Of a stretch of 64,000 nt of DNA, positions 9,277 through 19,133 are shown in pieces; position 1 is the first letter of the stretch; the number at the start of each line of letters is the position of its first letter. Source of the DNA: Flavobacteriaceae bacterium bin25 (lineage in GTDB: Bacteria > Bacteroidota > Bacteroidia > Flavobacteriales > Flavobacteriaceae); assembly GCA_002238525.1 (NCBI GenBank), contig MPMN01000009.1:1-64000 (forward strand). Reading direction: 5' to 3'. A program made the position numbers and the translations under genes. The notes below the pieces were generated by a model. The model ran no database searches. It was not told where the DNA came from and worked only from the letters and a program-made list of their open reading frames with translations.

Positions 9277-9801
9277 CCTGACTTTCTGGTCGAAATACGC
9301 CTAAAACCCTTACTAGGCCTGAAAAAAGTACCATTTCCAACTGTTACTTTAATGGAAACATTTTGTTCTGATTGATACCAATAAGTTCTAATTTTTGACC
9401 CAAGCTATATGCCCATGAGGTAAAGATCTTTTGATGGGGAAGGCTTTGGAAATATCCTTATAGACTACAACTCCTTTGATAGCTCTTTAAAGCCCTCTAT
9501 AACAGAGGGAGGAAAGTCGCTCAAATTGGCAATGGTTTTTCTTTTGGCTTTCTTTCCTTCTCTCCAGACTTTACGGAGTAGCGTGGTTGGTCTGTAATGT
9601 CTATTGGGTACTGCTTCGATGTAATATGACATGAACTTATAAAATATGGTGCAAATATATTATATTCAATTAAATAAACAGATATAAAAAAGTATTTCAC
9701 ATGGACACATTTCACAAAATAAATCCAAAATATATCATATATATGACTGACATACAGGAGTTTAAGTGTTAAAAATCACTCAAAAAAGTTCGAAAGTCGG
9801 G
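9277..9801 (-). mobile_element. 525-bp non-autonomous IS1634-type element (MITE-like), copy 1
   Basis: The element is bounded by inverted repeats CCTGACTTTC (left) and GAAAGTCGGG (right) and flanked by a perfect 6-bp target duplication ATTAAT (9271-9276 and 9802-9807). It keeps the two ends of an IS1634-like element and about the first 75 codons of its transposase on the minus strand (a frame reading VPNRHYRPTTLLRKVWREGK), with the rest deleted; the remnant is frameshifted. It is nearly identical to the 538-bp copy at 19134-19671 apart from a 13-base gap at the deletion junction. It must have moved using a transposase from elsewhere. Confidence 0.85.
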
Positions 9802-9952
9802 ATTAATGGGTTTGTTCTAGGCTATAATAGATTATATGAGTTCATTATTGAGTTGATCTTGGCATCAATAATGTAAATGCCTCTGAAAATATTAGAAATA
9901 CCCAGAATTTAAGTCCTTCACTTCTGTAAATTTATCTTCGTGGATAAAAGTT

Positions 9953-11341
9953 CTATAAACGACCTAAAATCATATGATTTAATCTTATTCTAAATCTTAA
10001 ATAAAGTAAAATTGAGGATACGATTAACCCTGCAAGTAAACCAAACCATATTCCTACTGCTCCAAAATTTGTTTTCATTCCAAAATAATAGGATACGGGA
10101 AAGCCGATTAACCCATATGCAAAAAAACAAATCCATGCGGGAATCTTTACATCTTGTAATCCCCTTAATGCTCCTAAAATAACAGCTTGAATACCATCAA
10201 ATATTTGGAATATCGAAGAAACCAATAGTAATTGAGAAGCAATATAAACCACTGTCTTTATTTCATTGATTTCTTCAAGGTTATTGCTATCAAGATAAAT
10301 CCAAGGAAGATGATGACGTCCAATTAGAAATACAAAAAGGAATACTATGTCAATTAGTACTATCAAAAGAAATATGGAATAAGCAATTCTCTTTAATCCA
10401 TTAAAATCTTTAGCTCCTTTATAGTTCCCTACCCTAATTGTTGCTACAACACCAATGCCCATCGCAAACATATATGTCACCGCAGAGAGATTTAGTGCAA
10501 TTTGATTGGCAGCTTGAGACAACTTACCTAAAATCCCTGAAAGCCATATTGCCGAGATAAAAAACAAAAATTCACACATCATTTGTAAGGCAGAAGGATA
10601 CCCGATACTCAATAGTTTCTTAAAAATCATAGGTTTAAACTGCCAATCAGTAAAGCCAGGCAAGTGCCTACGAATTTCTTTTCTGTCAATCATGTAAAAA
10701 ATCATGAATAGCACCATGATACTACGAGCAATAAAAGTTCCGATTGCGGCTCCTTCAATACCTAACTTTGGGAAAATCCAAATTCCAAATATCAAAAAAT
10801 AATTCAGCACAATATTTAATCCATTTGATATAACAGTTGCGTACATGGCTGGTAAAGTTTTTGATAAACCATCACTAAACTGCTTGAATGCTTGGAAGGT
10901 CACCGCAGGTATTAGAGAAATTGACACCCATTTTAAATATGGAATTGCCAATTCCACAACTTCGGGATTCTGTCCCATATTATATAAAATGGGATGAGCC
11001 AAGTAAATGGAAAGGCATAATAAAATACCTAGTGTAAAACATATGATTAGTCCATTAGAAAAAATCAATTTGATTACTTGTGGTCTATTAGCCATGTGTG
11101 ATTCAGCTACTAGTGGAGTAATAGCAGTTGAAAAGCCCAATCCAATAGAAAGGGCAATTAGGAGATAACTATTCCCCAGAGAAATTGCTGCAAGTTCTGT
11201 TGGACCCAATTGTCCTACCATTATATTGTCCACTAGTTGGACAATAATGTGACCTACTAAACTTAGTATAACGGGATATGCTAGTTTAAGATTATAACCA
11301 AACTCTCTGGTGTAATCTTGAAGGTAGATTCCCTTAAACAT
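9953..11341 (-). CDS. MATE-family multidrug/sodium antiporter, copy B
   Basis: 462 residues, about twelve membrane segments, and the same MATE landmarks as copy A (VQLVDNIMVGQLGPTELAA; SGILGKLSQAANQIALN). The two paralogues agree at most positions over their whole length, so a duplication joined to rearrangement of the intervening 8 kb is likely. Start is ATG, 21 bases after the stop of the M28 peptidase gene, making it the last gene of the mscS-regulator-M28-MATE operon. Substrate cannot be told from sequence. Confidence 0.93.
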   Translation of the reverse strand: MFKGIYLQDYTREFGYNLKLAYPVILSLVGHIIVQLVDNIMVGQLGPTELAAISLGNSYLLIALSIGLGFSTAITPLVAESHMANRPQVIKLIFSNGLIICFTLGILLCLSIYLAHPILYNMGQNPEVVELAIPYLKWVSISLIPAVTFQAFKQFSDGLSKTLPAMYATVISNGLNIVLNYFLIFGIWIFPKLGIEGAAIGTFIARSIMVLFMIFYMIDRKEIRRHLPGFTDWQFKPMIFKKLLSIGYPSALQMMCEFLFFISAIWLSGILGKLSQAANQIALNLSAVTYMFAMGIGVVATIRVGNYKGAKDFNGLKRIAYSIFLLIVLIDIVFLFVFLIGRHHLPWIYLDSNNLEEINEIKTVVYIASQLLLVSSIFQIFDGIQAVILGALRGLQDVKIPAWICFFAYGLIGFPVSYYFGMKTNFGAVGIWFGLLAGLIVSSILLYLRFRIRLNHMILGRL

Positions 11342-11362
11342 TAGGAGGTTAAAGTATAAGCC

Positions 11363-12745
11363 CTAAATTCCGTATTGGTCTACAAGATAAATAATACTAG
11401 TCAACGCAGCAGTTCCTAGTTCTAGTTCTCTTTTGTTGACTTTGTCAAATGTATCGTTCCCCGCATGATGATAATCGAAATAACGTTGTAAATCGGGTCT
11501 CAACCCAGCCAAAACTGTTCTTCCATTTCTCAGTGGAACTACATCTGGCGAGCTTCCATCTCTTATGAATCGATCAGCATAATAAGGACGAAAAAGTGAT
11601 TGCCAACTTTTAAGCTTTACGAATTGCTCATCAGTAGCCTCAAAAGTGAAACCACGTGGAGAAAATCCCCCTGCATCGGATTCAATAGCAAATATGTGGT
11701 TTTCACCTTTTTGTTGAGCAATTTCAGCATATTTTCTAGCGCCGTTAAGACCATTTTCCTCATTCATCCACAATACCAATCGTAATGTTCGTTTTGGCTT
11801 GTAATTCATGAGATTGAATATTTTGATGACATCCATTGATTGAGCAACTCCTGCTCCATCATCATGTGCTCCATCTCCTAAATCCCAAGAGTCTAAGTGG
11901 CCACCAAAGACAATGATTTGATCAGGAAATTCAGACCCTTTGATTTCTGCTATAACATTGTGGGATAATACTTCAGGGTAATTTTTACAGTTCTGTCTTA
12001 GAAAGAATTGCAAATCGGGATTTAATTTGAGCATCGAAGACAATAAATCTGCTCCATTGGTGCTAATTGAACATGCAGGAATTCTATCTTTATTAGCTAA
12101 ATCACCGTAACTCATATTTCCTGTATGGGGAAAATCATCCTTCGTTAGGGTCAGGGAACGAACAATTACTCCAACCGCTCCAAACTGTGCAGCTTGGAAT
12201 GCACCTTGAGTTCTAAAGATTGATGTTTGGCGATACGCATCCAATGGGTTGATTAGATCTGCTGGCATGGGTTTATTGTAAAACACAAATTTTCCTTGAA
12301 CTTTTTCCTTGCCGAGTTGTTTTAATTCTTCAAAGCTCTTGACTTCTATCACGTGTGATTCTAGCCCAAAAATTGGAGTAGCTATTGAGCCACCTAAAGC
12401 ACATACATCTACATTTATACTAGACCCGGGTTGTGTTTCAAAACTTGCGTATTCGTAATTGCCTCTAACCCATTTTGGAACCATAACCTCTTGTAGCCAT
12501 ACCTGGTCTATTTCAAGCTCTCTGAGTTCTTCTTCTGCCCATTGTGTAGCCAACTCAGCGTTTAATGATCCAGACAAACGCCCTCCAATTCTATTAGTGA
12601 GATGATCTAACCAATGATAAGAATTTCCTTTAGTTAGGGCCAATTCATATATTTTCTTGATTTGATTTTCTGTTTCTTGTTGACAATGGATACTCTTTGA
12701 AATAAAAATGAGTAGAAAGAAGGAAGAAAAAATATATCGTTTCAT
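11363..12745 (-). CDS. Secreted M28-family zinc metallopeptidase (carboxypeptidase Q-like)
   Basis: The 460 residues begin with a signal peptide (MKRYIFSSFFLLIFISKSIHC). An apical PA-like domain covers roughly residues 120-250, followed by the M28 catalytic core. Zinc ligands expected for M28 are present: H283 in GGHLDSWD, the Asp pair in AHDDGAG near 295, the Glu pair in NEENG, Asp in ESDAGG, and a late His in YHHAGNDTFD. The architecture matches plasma glutamate carboxypeptidase/carboxypeptidase Q, so it should trim dipeptides or small peptides in the periplasm. Its ATG overlaps the regulator's TAA by one base (TAATG), so the two are translationally coupled. Confidence 0.9.
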   Translation of the reverse strand: MKRYIFSSFFLLIFISKSIHCQQETENQIKKIYELALTKGNSYHWLDHLTNRIGGRLSGSLNAELATQWAEEELRELEIDQVWLQEVMVPKWVRGNYEYASFETQPGSSINVDVCALGGSIATPIFGLESHVIEVKSFEELKQLGKEKVQGKFVFYNKPMPADLINPLDAYRQTSIFRTQGAFQAAQFGAVGVIVRSLTLTKDDFPHTGNMSYGDLANKDRIPACSISTNGADLLSSMLKLNPDLQFFLRQNCKNYPEVLSHNVIAEIKGSEFPDQIIVFGGHLDSWDLGDGAHDDGAGVAQSMDVIKIFNLMNYKPKRTLRLVLWMNEENGLNGARKYAEIAQQKGENHIFAIESDAGGFSPRGFTFEATDEQFVKLKSWQSLFRPYYADRFIRDGSSPDVVPLRNGRTVLAGLRPDLQRYFDYHHAGNDTFDKVNKRELELGTAALTSIIYLVDQYGI

Positions 12746-13929
12746 TATTCTGGTGCGAATGTGCTTAAATCGTCAACTGTTATTGGATTGCCTCCCAATA
12801 TTAATAGTCTTTCTACAACATTTTTTAATTCTCTGATATTTCCCTTCCAATAATAGTCCTTAAGCATTCTTATGGCATTTGGATCAAACTCCTTTATTTC
12901 TATTCCATCTTCTTTTTGTAACAAATTGATAAAATGATTAATAAGCAATGGAATATCTTCTTTTCTGTTCCTTAGTGGTGCTACAAAGATTTCTATGGTA
13001 GCCAATCTGTGGTAAAGATCTTCTCGAAATCCACCTGCCATTATTTCTTTTTTAAGATTCTTATTGGTTGCGGCCATAACTCTTACATCAACATTGATTT
13101 CTTTCTGGCTTCCTACCCTAAATACTTTATTTTCCTCTAATGCACGAAGAACCTTTGATTGTGCTGCTGGACTCATATCGGCAATTTCGTCAAGAAAAAG
13201 TGTTCCTTTGTCGGCCTCTTCAAATTTTCCCTTTCTATCTTTTATGGCAGTGGTAAAAGATCCCTTGATATGACCAAATAATTCACTTTCAATCAATTCA
13301 GATGGAATTGCCGCACAATTAACTTCAACAAAGTTCTTTTCTCTTCGACTACTTTGAAAGTGTAATTGTCTAGCCACCAATTCTTTTCCTACTCCACTTT
13401 CACCTGTAATCAAAACTCTCGCTGTGGTTTTAGACACTTTCTGTATTAACTGATTTAATTTTTTTATAGTTTCAGATTTCCCGACAATACTGTGTTTTTT
13501 GGCCACTACTTTGGTTAATGCTTTGACTTGTCCTTTGAGTTGTTTGTTTTCAGTTTCAAGATTTTTGTTGTTTATGGCATTTTTTATCGCATTCAAAACC
13601 CGGTTCAAATCATATGGCTTAGTAAGAAAATCGTATGCTCCAATTTTCATACAATCAACAGCAGTCTGTATATCTCCATGAGCTGTTAACATGATAAACG
13701 GAAGATGGGGATTGGTTTTTTGTGCCCTTCTCAAGAGTTCAATACCATCAATAACGGGCATTTTGATATCACATAGAACGGTATCAATATTGTTGTTTTT
13801 TATCATGCCTAGTCCTTGATTTCCATCATTTGCCATCAATACTCTATAAGGAGTATCTTGTTCTTTCAGAATCCTTGAAAGCACTCTTCTATTGGCTTCA
13901 AGATCATCAACTATTAGTACTGTATTCAT
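12745..13929 (-). CDS. NtrC-like response regulator without DNA-binding domain
   Basis: The 394 residues comprise a receiver domain (phosphoacceptor D54 in LCDIKMP, conserved Lys in TKPYD) and a sigma-54 AAA+ domain (Walker A GESGVGKE at 176-183, Walker B LFLDEI near 244-249, GFREDLYHRL sensor region). The sigma-54-contacting GAFTGA loop reads GSFTTA (223-228), and the protein stops right after the AAA+ lid helices, so the usual Fis-type helix-turn-helix is absent. Such Fis-less forms occur in Bacteroidota. It may act from solution or through a partner; altered GAFTGA makes classical sigma-54 activation uncertain. Start ATG lies one base after the mscS stop. Confidence 0.88.
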   Translation of the reverse strand: MNTVLIVDDLEANRRVLSRILKEQDTPYRVLMANDGNQGLGMIKNNNIDTVLCDIKMPVIDGIELLRRAQKTNPHLPFIMLTAHGDIQTAVDCMKIGAYDFLTKPYDLNRVLNAIKNAINNKNLETENKQLKGQVKALTKVVAKKHSIVGKSETIKKLNQLIQKVSKTTARVLITGESGVGKELVARQLHFQSSRREKNFVEVNCAAIPSELIESELFGHIKGSFTTAIKDRKGKFEEADKGTLFLDEIADMSPAAQSKVLRALEENKVFRVGSQKEINVDVRVMAATNKNLKKEIMAGGFREDLYHRLATIEIFVAPLRNRKEDIPLLINHFINLLQKEDGIEIKEFDPNAIRMLKDYYWKGNIRELKNVVERLLILGGNPITVDDLSTFAPE

Positions 13930-13930
13930 T

Positions 13931-14770
13931 CTATTTGTGTTTTTTTAACGATTGAGGGAGGTGTAAGGTACGTTGTGGGAAAGGAATTGTAATGCCTTCG
14001 AGTGAAAATTTTTCGAAAATCAAGTAACGTATTTCACTTTGAACAACATGTGAAAAAAAACTGTCTTTTACTGCAAATACCAATTTAAAATTTAAGGAAC
14101 TATCACCAAAATCATCAAATAAGACAAATGGGACAGGTGTTTCGAGAACAGCATGATGATTTTTGGCTATACTTAGAAGTACCTCTTTGACTTTATACGG
14201 AATAGAACCATAGGATACTCCAACCTCAACAACTTCTCGAATCATTGACTCATTTTCAGTGTAGTTGTAGAGTATAGTTGACATAAATTTGTGATTAGGA
14301 ATAACCAGTATTTTATTTTCTCTGGTGACTACCCTTGTAGTTCGAAGTCTTATATTCACAACCCTTCCTATTTTTCCTTCCACTTCAATGACATCGCCAA
14401 CATGTACGGCTTGATCAGAAAGAATAAAGATACCTGAAATGATGTCTTGGAAAAATGTTTGAAGAGCAAAACCAATACCGACCAATAATGCTGCAGAAGC
14501 TGCAAATAGCGCGGTGACATTAATTCCAATGTTGCTGAATATTATCAACAGAATTACTATGTATACGAAGTAGTTTACGAAGGCAAATACGCTCCGGAAT
14601 TTATCTCTTGCATCTCGGGATAAAGTACGAGATATAATATGGCGGAAAAACCTCAGCAAAAAATAAGTCAGTATAAGAGACCCTATCGAAATAAGGATAA
14701 TTCTAGGTGTGATGACAAAATCCTCACCAGCTAATATTACGGCATTAAATAAATCATTGATTTGTTCCAA
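13931..14770 (-). CDS. MscS-family small-conductance mechanosensitive channel
   Basis: 279 residues with three N-terminal membrane helices and the MscS pore/beta-domain core: TALFAASAALLVGIGFALQ (the Gly/Ala-rich TM3), then FQDIISGIFIL and HVGDVIEVEGKIGRVVNIRLRTT, the classic MscS beta-domain entry. Length is that of minimal MscS proteins. It should open under membrane tension to release solutes on osmotic downshock. The frame starts with TTG at 14770 because an in-frame stop lies just upstream and no ATG follows before the first helix. It is the first gene of a four-gene operon, one base ahead of the regulator. Confidence 0.9.
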   Translation of the reverse strand: MEQINDLFNAVILAGEDFVITPRIILISIGSLILTYFLLRFFRHIISRTLSRDARDKFRSVFAFVNYFVYIVILLIIFSNIGINVTALFAASAALLVGIGFALQTFFQDIISGIFILSDQAVHVGDVIEVEGKIGRVVNIRLRTTRVVTRENKILVIPNHKFMSTILYNYTENESMIREVVEVGVSYGSIPYKVKEVLLSIAKNHHAVLETPVPFVLFDDFGDSSLNFKLVFAVKDSFFSHVVQSEIRYLIFEKFSLEGITIPFPQRTLHLPQSLKKHK

Positions 14771-15169
14771 CCTAAATCAAACTACGAATTTCAAAATTAA
14801 GCATTTAAGGACCAAAGAATAATCTCATCTATTGGTTTTTGTATGCTATGGTTAATGTCTCAACACGTCTGATAAATAACTCATCAATTACCTTAAAATT
14901 CAATGGGCAGTTTCTGTTGCGGTCATTGGATATTTTTTATATCAGATCCTAATAAATGAGAATAAGTGATGAGTGTAGGGTCTATATGTTGGTTTTGAAA
15001 TAGGTTGTATTTAAAAGTTGATTGTAGGTCAATTCCACAACAAAGTGTATAGACCTCAAAAATTTAACCCTATTATATAATAGTTCTTTGAGAGTATGGA
15101 CAATAAAGCATCTATGTACGATTACTGAATCACAGTGTGTCGTTCAGAGGATTATATTTCCCTATTCAG
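14771..15169. other. Intergenic region between GH29 and mscS; nothing recognised
   Basis: About 400 AT-rich bases separating the end of the PUL1 enzyme genes from the mscS operon. It should hold the mscS promoter. No ORF, hairpin terminator or repeat with convincing support was found. Confidence 0.5.
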
Positions 15170-16654
15170 TTAATTTATGTTAGAAATTTTGAAAGTCCAT
15201 GCATGTTTTGATGGCAAATCATCATAGCTTAAATGTGGAATCTCAATAACTAAGTTTCCGTCGATATGCTGGTAAGTCAAATCAGCCTCAACCCCTAAAA
15301 GATTAACTTTTGTCTGCTCCGAAGGGGTTAAATCTCGAACCACAAGTTCACCCTTAGGAAATATTGGACTGATAGCATATAAATCACTTCCCTTACTTGT
15401 GAAAAATAACTCTTTAATGGCCTTTCCCTTTGGCGGATCAATAGTTTGTTTTAATATATAATCACCTCCCAAATAATGAGTTGATTTGTCTAACTCCTGA
15501 TCTCCTTCAGACCATTGCACAGCCCTTTTCCACTTTCGTGTACCATAAATAGCATCCCCATTGACCTTGAGCCACTCCCCCATTTCCAACAATCGTTGTT
15601 GCATAATTGGAGGGATCTTCCCCCTACCATCAGGGCCTATGTCTAACAATAGATTTCCACCATTACTGACTATATCAACAAGTAATAACAACAATGCACG
15701 TGTACTATTGTAATCCGAAGCATCTTCGTTTTGGTTATAACCAAAAGAAAACCCCATTCCCCGGCATTCCTCCCAAGGTTTATCGAAAGTTTTTCCTGCT
15801 TCGTATTCAGTGGTATAGTATCCTCCGTGTTTCTGACGTGTTCCCTTACCCCAGCGATCATTTATCACTACCTTATCTTTGACACTCGATTCATTAAACA
15901 GCCAAGCAAGGAGTTCTGGTGTTCTCCACCTTTGGTATTCCAAATCCCACTCTCCATCTCCCCAAAGAATATCAGGCTGATACTTCTCAATTAAATCTTT
16001 AAACTGAGGATGGAAATGTTCATTAATAAAACGTTCCTTGTCAGTACGCCACCAAGGATGATACCATTCATAAAGTGAGTAATAAAAGCCCATTTTTAAT
16101 CCTACTTCTTTTACAGCATCAGAAAGATCTCCGGCTAAATCTCTCTTTGGACCCGTGTCAACACTGTTCCATGCAAAACCTCGGTCATTGGCTTGCTCAT
16201 TAGGCCAAAGAGTAAAACCATCGTGGTGCTTCGAAGTGAGAACTATATATTTTGCTCCGGATTTTTTAAATAGTTTAGCCCATTGGTCAGGTTCATATAA
16301 ATCCGCAGTGAACTGTTCAGCGAATTCATAATAATCAAAATGATCTCCGTAGGTTTTTTTGTGAAATTCCCAGACCTCATCACCCTTAAAGTCCCCATTT
16401 CCGAAAAGTGCTTTGCTCTGCATCCAGTACTGATACCATTCGGAATATGTGCCCTTTGGAGACCAAGCAGGGACTGAATAGGGTCCCCAATGGATGAAAA
16501 TGCCAAATTTTGCATCAGCAAACCAATCAGCTACCGGACGTTTATCCAAAGACTCCCAATTAGCTTCGTATGGTTGAGAGTTTAAAAAAATTGCAATGGA
16601 GAAAATTACACTGCAGAATATAACCCTTAGGTTTACTTGATAACATTTATTCAT
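15170..16654 (-). CDS. GH29 alpha-L-fucosidase (secreted)
   Basis: 494 residues with a signal peptide (to about residue 27). GH29 landmarks are in order: WFADAKFGIFIHWGPYSVPAW (44-64), YIVLTSKHHDGFTLWP, DLAGDLSDAVKEVGLKMGFYYS, and DILWGDGEWD, where D233 aligns with the GH29 nucleophile (usually WFDGGW). The catalytic domain is followed by a short beta domain. It removes terminal alpha-L-fucose from glycans. It lies 41 bases after the GH20 gene in the same direction, so both probably share a transcript and attack the same fucosylated, HexNAc-containing glycan imported by PUL1. Confidence 0.93.
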   Translation of the reverse strand: MNKCYQVNLRVIFCSVIFSIAIFLNSQPYEANWESLDKRPVADWFADAKFGIFIHWGPYSVPAWSPKGTYSEWYQYWMQSKALFGNGDFKGDEVWEFHKKTYGDHFDYYEFAEQFTADLYEPDQWAKLFKKSGAKYIVLTSKHHDGFTLWPNEQANDRGFAWNSVDTGPKRDLAGDLSDAVKEVGLKMGFYYSLYEWYHPWWRTDKERFINEHFHPQFKDLIEKYQPDILWGDGEWDLEYQRWRTPELLAWLFNESSVKDKVVINDRWGKGTRQKHGGYYTTEYEAGKTFDKPWEECRGMGFSFGYNQNEDASDYNSTRALLLLLVDIVSNGGNLLLDIGPDGRGKIPPIMQQRLLEMGEWLKVNGDAIYGTRKWKRAVQWSEGDQELDKSTHYLGGDYILKQTIDPPKGKAIKELFFTSKGSDLYAISPIFPKGELVVRDLTPSEQTKVNLLGVEADLTYQHIDGNLVIEIPHLSYDDLPSKHAWTFKISNIN

Positions 16655-16695
16655 GATAAAAAAGTTGACTTTAGAAATTCAAATTAATATGGAGC

Positions 16696-19032
16696 TCAAT
16701 TTACTATTATTTCATCTATTTTTATGCTAGCATTTTCCCTACCTCCCTGATGGTGCCATTGAGGTATAGGACTGACTTGTTTGGCCTTTATTCGAAGAAT
16801 CTTTACTTCTGTAGGGTCAAATGCTATAGAGTAAAGCAATTTATTCCTTCCTTGAGTGTGACTTTCTTCCTTTTGATCTTGTTCTCCTAGTTTGAAAAAG
16901 TCTAAACCGTCCTTAGATCCATAAACTTCAATTTTCTCTGGAAAATATAAACCTGAAATGGTAAAACGCAGTGTATTTATTCTTACCTCCTGAACTTCTG
17001 TTATTTCATCGAATTTCAAGTCTATTTCCGCCCCATTATCAAACTGGACCCACCTTGGATCACCATTGTCAAGACGTCCATAATTTAAGTCCGTTAATCG
17101 CATTAGATTAGAATCTTCTTTAGTGATTCCATAGGCCTTGTGTATAGGAAACTCTAAAGTTGATAAATAACCGACAGGGGTGTTTTTATCAAACGCCCTG
17201 GCTTTAACAACACTGCTTTGATAGATATTGAAAGGCCGTGAGTATTTCGTAGATTGTATTGAAGGTTCGCTCCCGTCAGTTGTATAATAAATATCCAAGT
17301 TGTTTATCTCTGTATGCAACGAAACTTCGATTCCATTATCTAGTCCCTTGTGTTCAATCCACGGACTGAATGCACTAACAGCATACCGAACCTTTTGTTC
17401 ATCTAACCTTTCAAAATGCACTTGTAATCGATTTGTGAAATCATCCCAATTCTTATTCTCATGTTCTGTCCAGGCATTCTCTGAAATGGCATATAATCTT
17501 GGAAAAGTCATGTATGTCAATTTTCCCCAGTCACTTATAGATTCTGTCCACATATTGGCCTGAATTCCTTTGATATGTTTGGCCTCTTGTTCGGTTAGCG
17601 AGCCAGGAATTACCTGATAGTTGTAAGCCGTAGAGAGTAACAACCTTGAATAACCTAAATTAGGCTCCAAATCAGGATGTCCTTGCTTTAAATCTATGTA
17701 GCAATAATTCGATGGAGTCATGATGACATCATGTCCTGCTTTTGCAGATTTGATTCCTCCTTCTTCTCCTCGCCAGCTCATAACAGTTGCATTTGGTGCA
17801 AGTCCTCCCTCTAATATTTCATCCCAACCGATCATCCTTTTACCCCTGGCATTTATAATTTTTTCAATACGCTTGATAAAATAACTCTGTAATTCATACA
17901 CATCTTTTAACCCTTCATCCTTAATTTTCTGTTGCGCATATGGATCAATCAACCATTGACTCTTATTGCATTCGTCTCCACCTATGTGAACATATTTGAA
18001 AGGGAATAAGTTCATGACTTCATTCAACATCTTTTCAGCAAAAATGTAGGTTTCTTCTTTTCCTGGGTTGTAAGTGTTATTTTTTACCACACCTCCTGTG
18101 GCCACATAAGGTTCAGCATTCACACAACCAATTTCAGGATATGCTGCAATGGTAGCCTGAGCATGACCTGGCATATCTATTTCTGGAACTACTTCGATAA
18201 ACCTTTCTTTTGCATAAGCAACGATTTCTTTTACATCCTCTTGTGTATAAAACCCACCATAAGTGGGGGTATCTCCAGGTTTTTGCTTTGGACGACCAAA
18301 CCAGTTGTAATTGGACTCATCGGTTATGTTGTAATCTACCCTCCAAGCACCAATCTCGGTAAGTTTGGGATAACTTTTTATCTCCAAGCGCCATCCTTGA
18401 TCATCAGTCAAATGCCAATGAAATCTATTTAGCTTTAACTCGGCCATAAAATCAAGGACATCTTTCACCTGTTCTTTATTAAAAAAATGCCGTGAAACAT
18501 CAAGCATATATCCTCTCCAACCAAATGCCGGCTCGTCTTCTACATAAACTGCTGGCACACCCCAAGTAACATTAGTTTGGGATTTACCGCTATATAATGA
18601 TGGATGAAGTAGTTGTTTTAGAGATTGTATTGCATAAAAGAATCCAGCATTTGAAGATGCCTCTATTTTAATTCGATCATTTACAACTTTGAGAATATAG
18701 CCTTCTTGGTTTAACTCTGGATTTGTCCTAAAAGTAATATTACCCTTTCCACCGATTTGCAAATGCGGTACCCAATCCGAAGTTTTTTGAAATTTATTCA
18801 AAAAAACTTGAGCAATCTTTCTCTGAGATTCGTTTTCAACCGAAAGAGATGTGTTCTGATTGATTTCAAAAAAACCCTCTCCGGGATTTAAAACCATAGG
18901 CTTGGGAATTATTGCAAGACTCCCCATTATTACCTCAGAAGTATTCTGAGCATGAATACTCAAGCCTACTAACAAAACCATGAAGGCTAATACCTTAGCC
19001 TTTATTTTTATCAATTTAAATGTTTTATTCAT
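16696..19032 (-). CDS. GH20 beta-N-acetylhexosaminidase with C-terminal accessory domains
   Basis: 778 residues: signal peptide, GH20b N-terminal domain (about 40-160), GH20 TIM barrel (about 165-510) and C-terminal beta-sandwich domains. The catalytic pair is D353-E354 in HIGGDE, and substrate-binding landmarks include RGYMLDVSRHFF, FHWHLTDDQGWRLEI and PEIDMPGHAQA. The C-terminal part has a chitobiase-type domain (YYTTDGSEPS) and a last 130-residue discoidin/F5-8-like domain that may bind sugar. The enzyme releases terminal GlcNAc or GalNAc by substrate-assisted catalysis. Upstream it is separated from susD by a terminator and a mini-IS, so it may be transcribed less than, or apart from, susCD. 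Confidence 0.95.
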   Translation of the reverse strand: MNKTFKLIKIKAKVLAFMVLLVGLSIHAQNTSEVIMGSLAIIPKPMVLNPGEGFFEINQNTSLSVENESQRKIAQVFLNKFQKTSDWVPHLQIGGKGNITFRTNPELNQEGYILKVVNDRIKIEASSNAGFFYAIQSLKQLLHPSLYSGKSQTNVTWGVPAVYVEDEPAFGWRGYMLDVSRHFFNKEQVKDVLDFMAELKLNRFHWHLTDDQGWRLEIKSYPKLTEIGAWRVDYNITDESNYNWFGRPKQKPGDTPTYGGFYTQEDVKEIVAYAKERFIEVVPEIDMPGHAQATIAAYPEIGCVNAEPYVATGGVVKNNTYNPGKEETYIFAEKMLNEVMNLFPFKYVHIGGDECNKSQWLIDPYAQQKIKDEGLKDVYELQSYFIKRIEKIINARGKRMIGWDEILEGGLAPNATVMSWRGEEGGIKSAKAGHDVIMTPSNYCYIDLKQGHPDLEPNLGYSRLLLSTAYNYQVIPGSLTEQEAKHIKGIQANMWTESISDWGKLTYMTFPRLYAISENAWTEHENKNWDDFTNRLQVHFERLDEQKVRYAVSAFSPWIEHKGLDNGIEVSLHTEINNLDIYYTTDGSEPSIQSTKYSRPFNIYQSSVVKARAFDKNTPVGYLSTLEFPIHKAYGITKEDSNLMRLTDLNYGRLDNGDPRWVQFDNGAEIDLKFDEITEVQEVRINTLRFTISGLYFPEKIEVYGSKDGLDFFKLGEQDQKEESHTQGRNKLLYSIAFDPTEVKILRIKAKQVSPIPQWHHQGGRENASIKIDEIIVN

Positions 19033-19133
19033 CTATCTATTATTTGTATTTGTGGAATTTAATTAATATTAAGTAAAAACAATCAGTGTATGGTGTAAGT
19101 ACTTCACCATTTTTTACTGAATGCAAAATTAAA

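Noticed and set aside
15670..15994. Several 60-90 codon ORFs opposite or out of frame with GH29
   Set aside because: They overlap a well-supported GH29 gene and show no coding features of their own.
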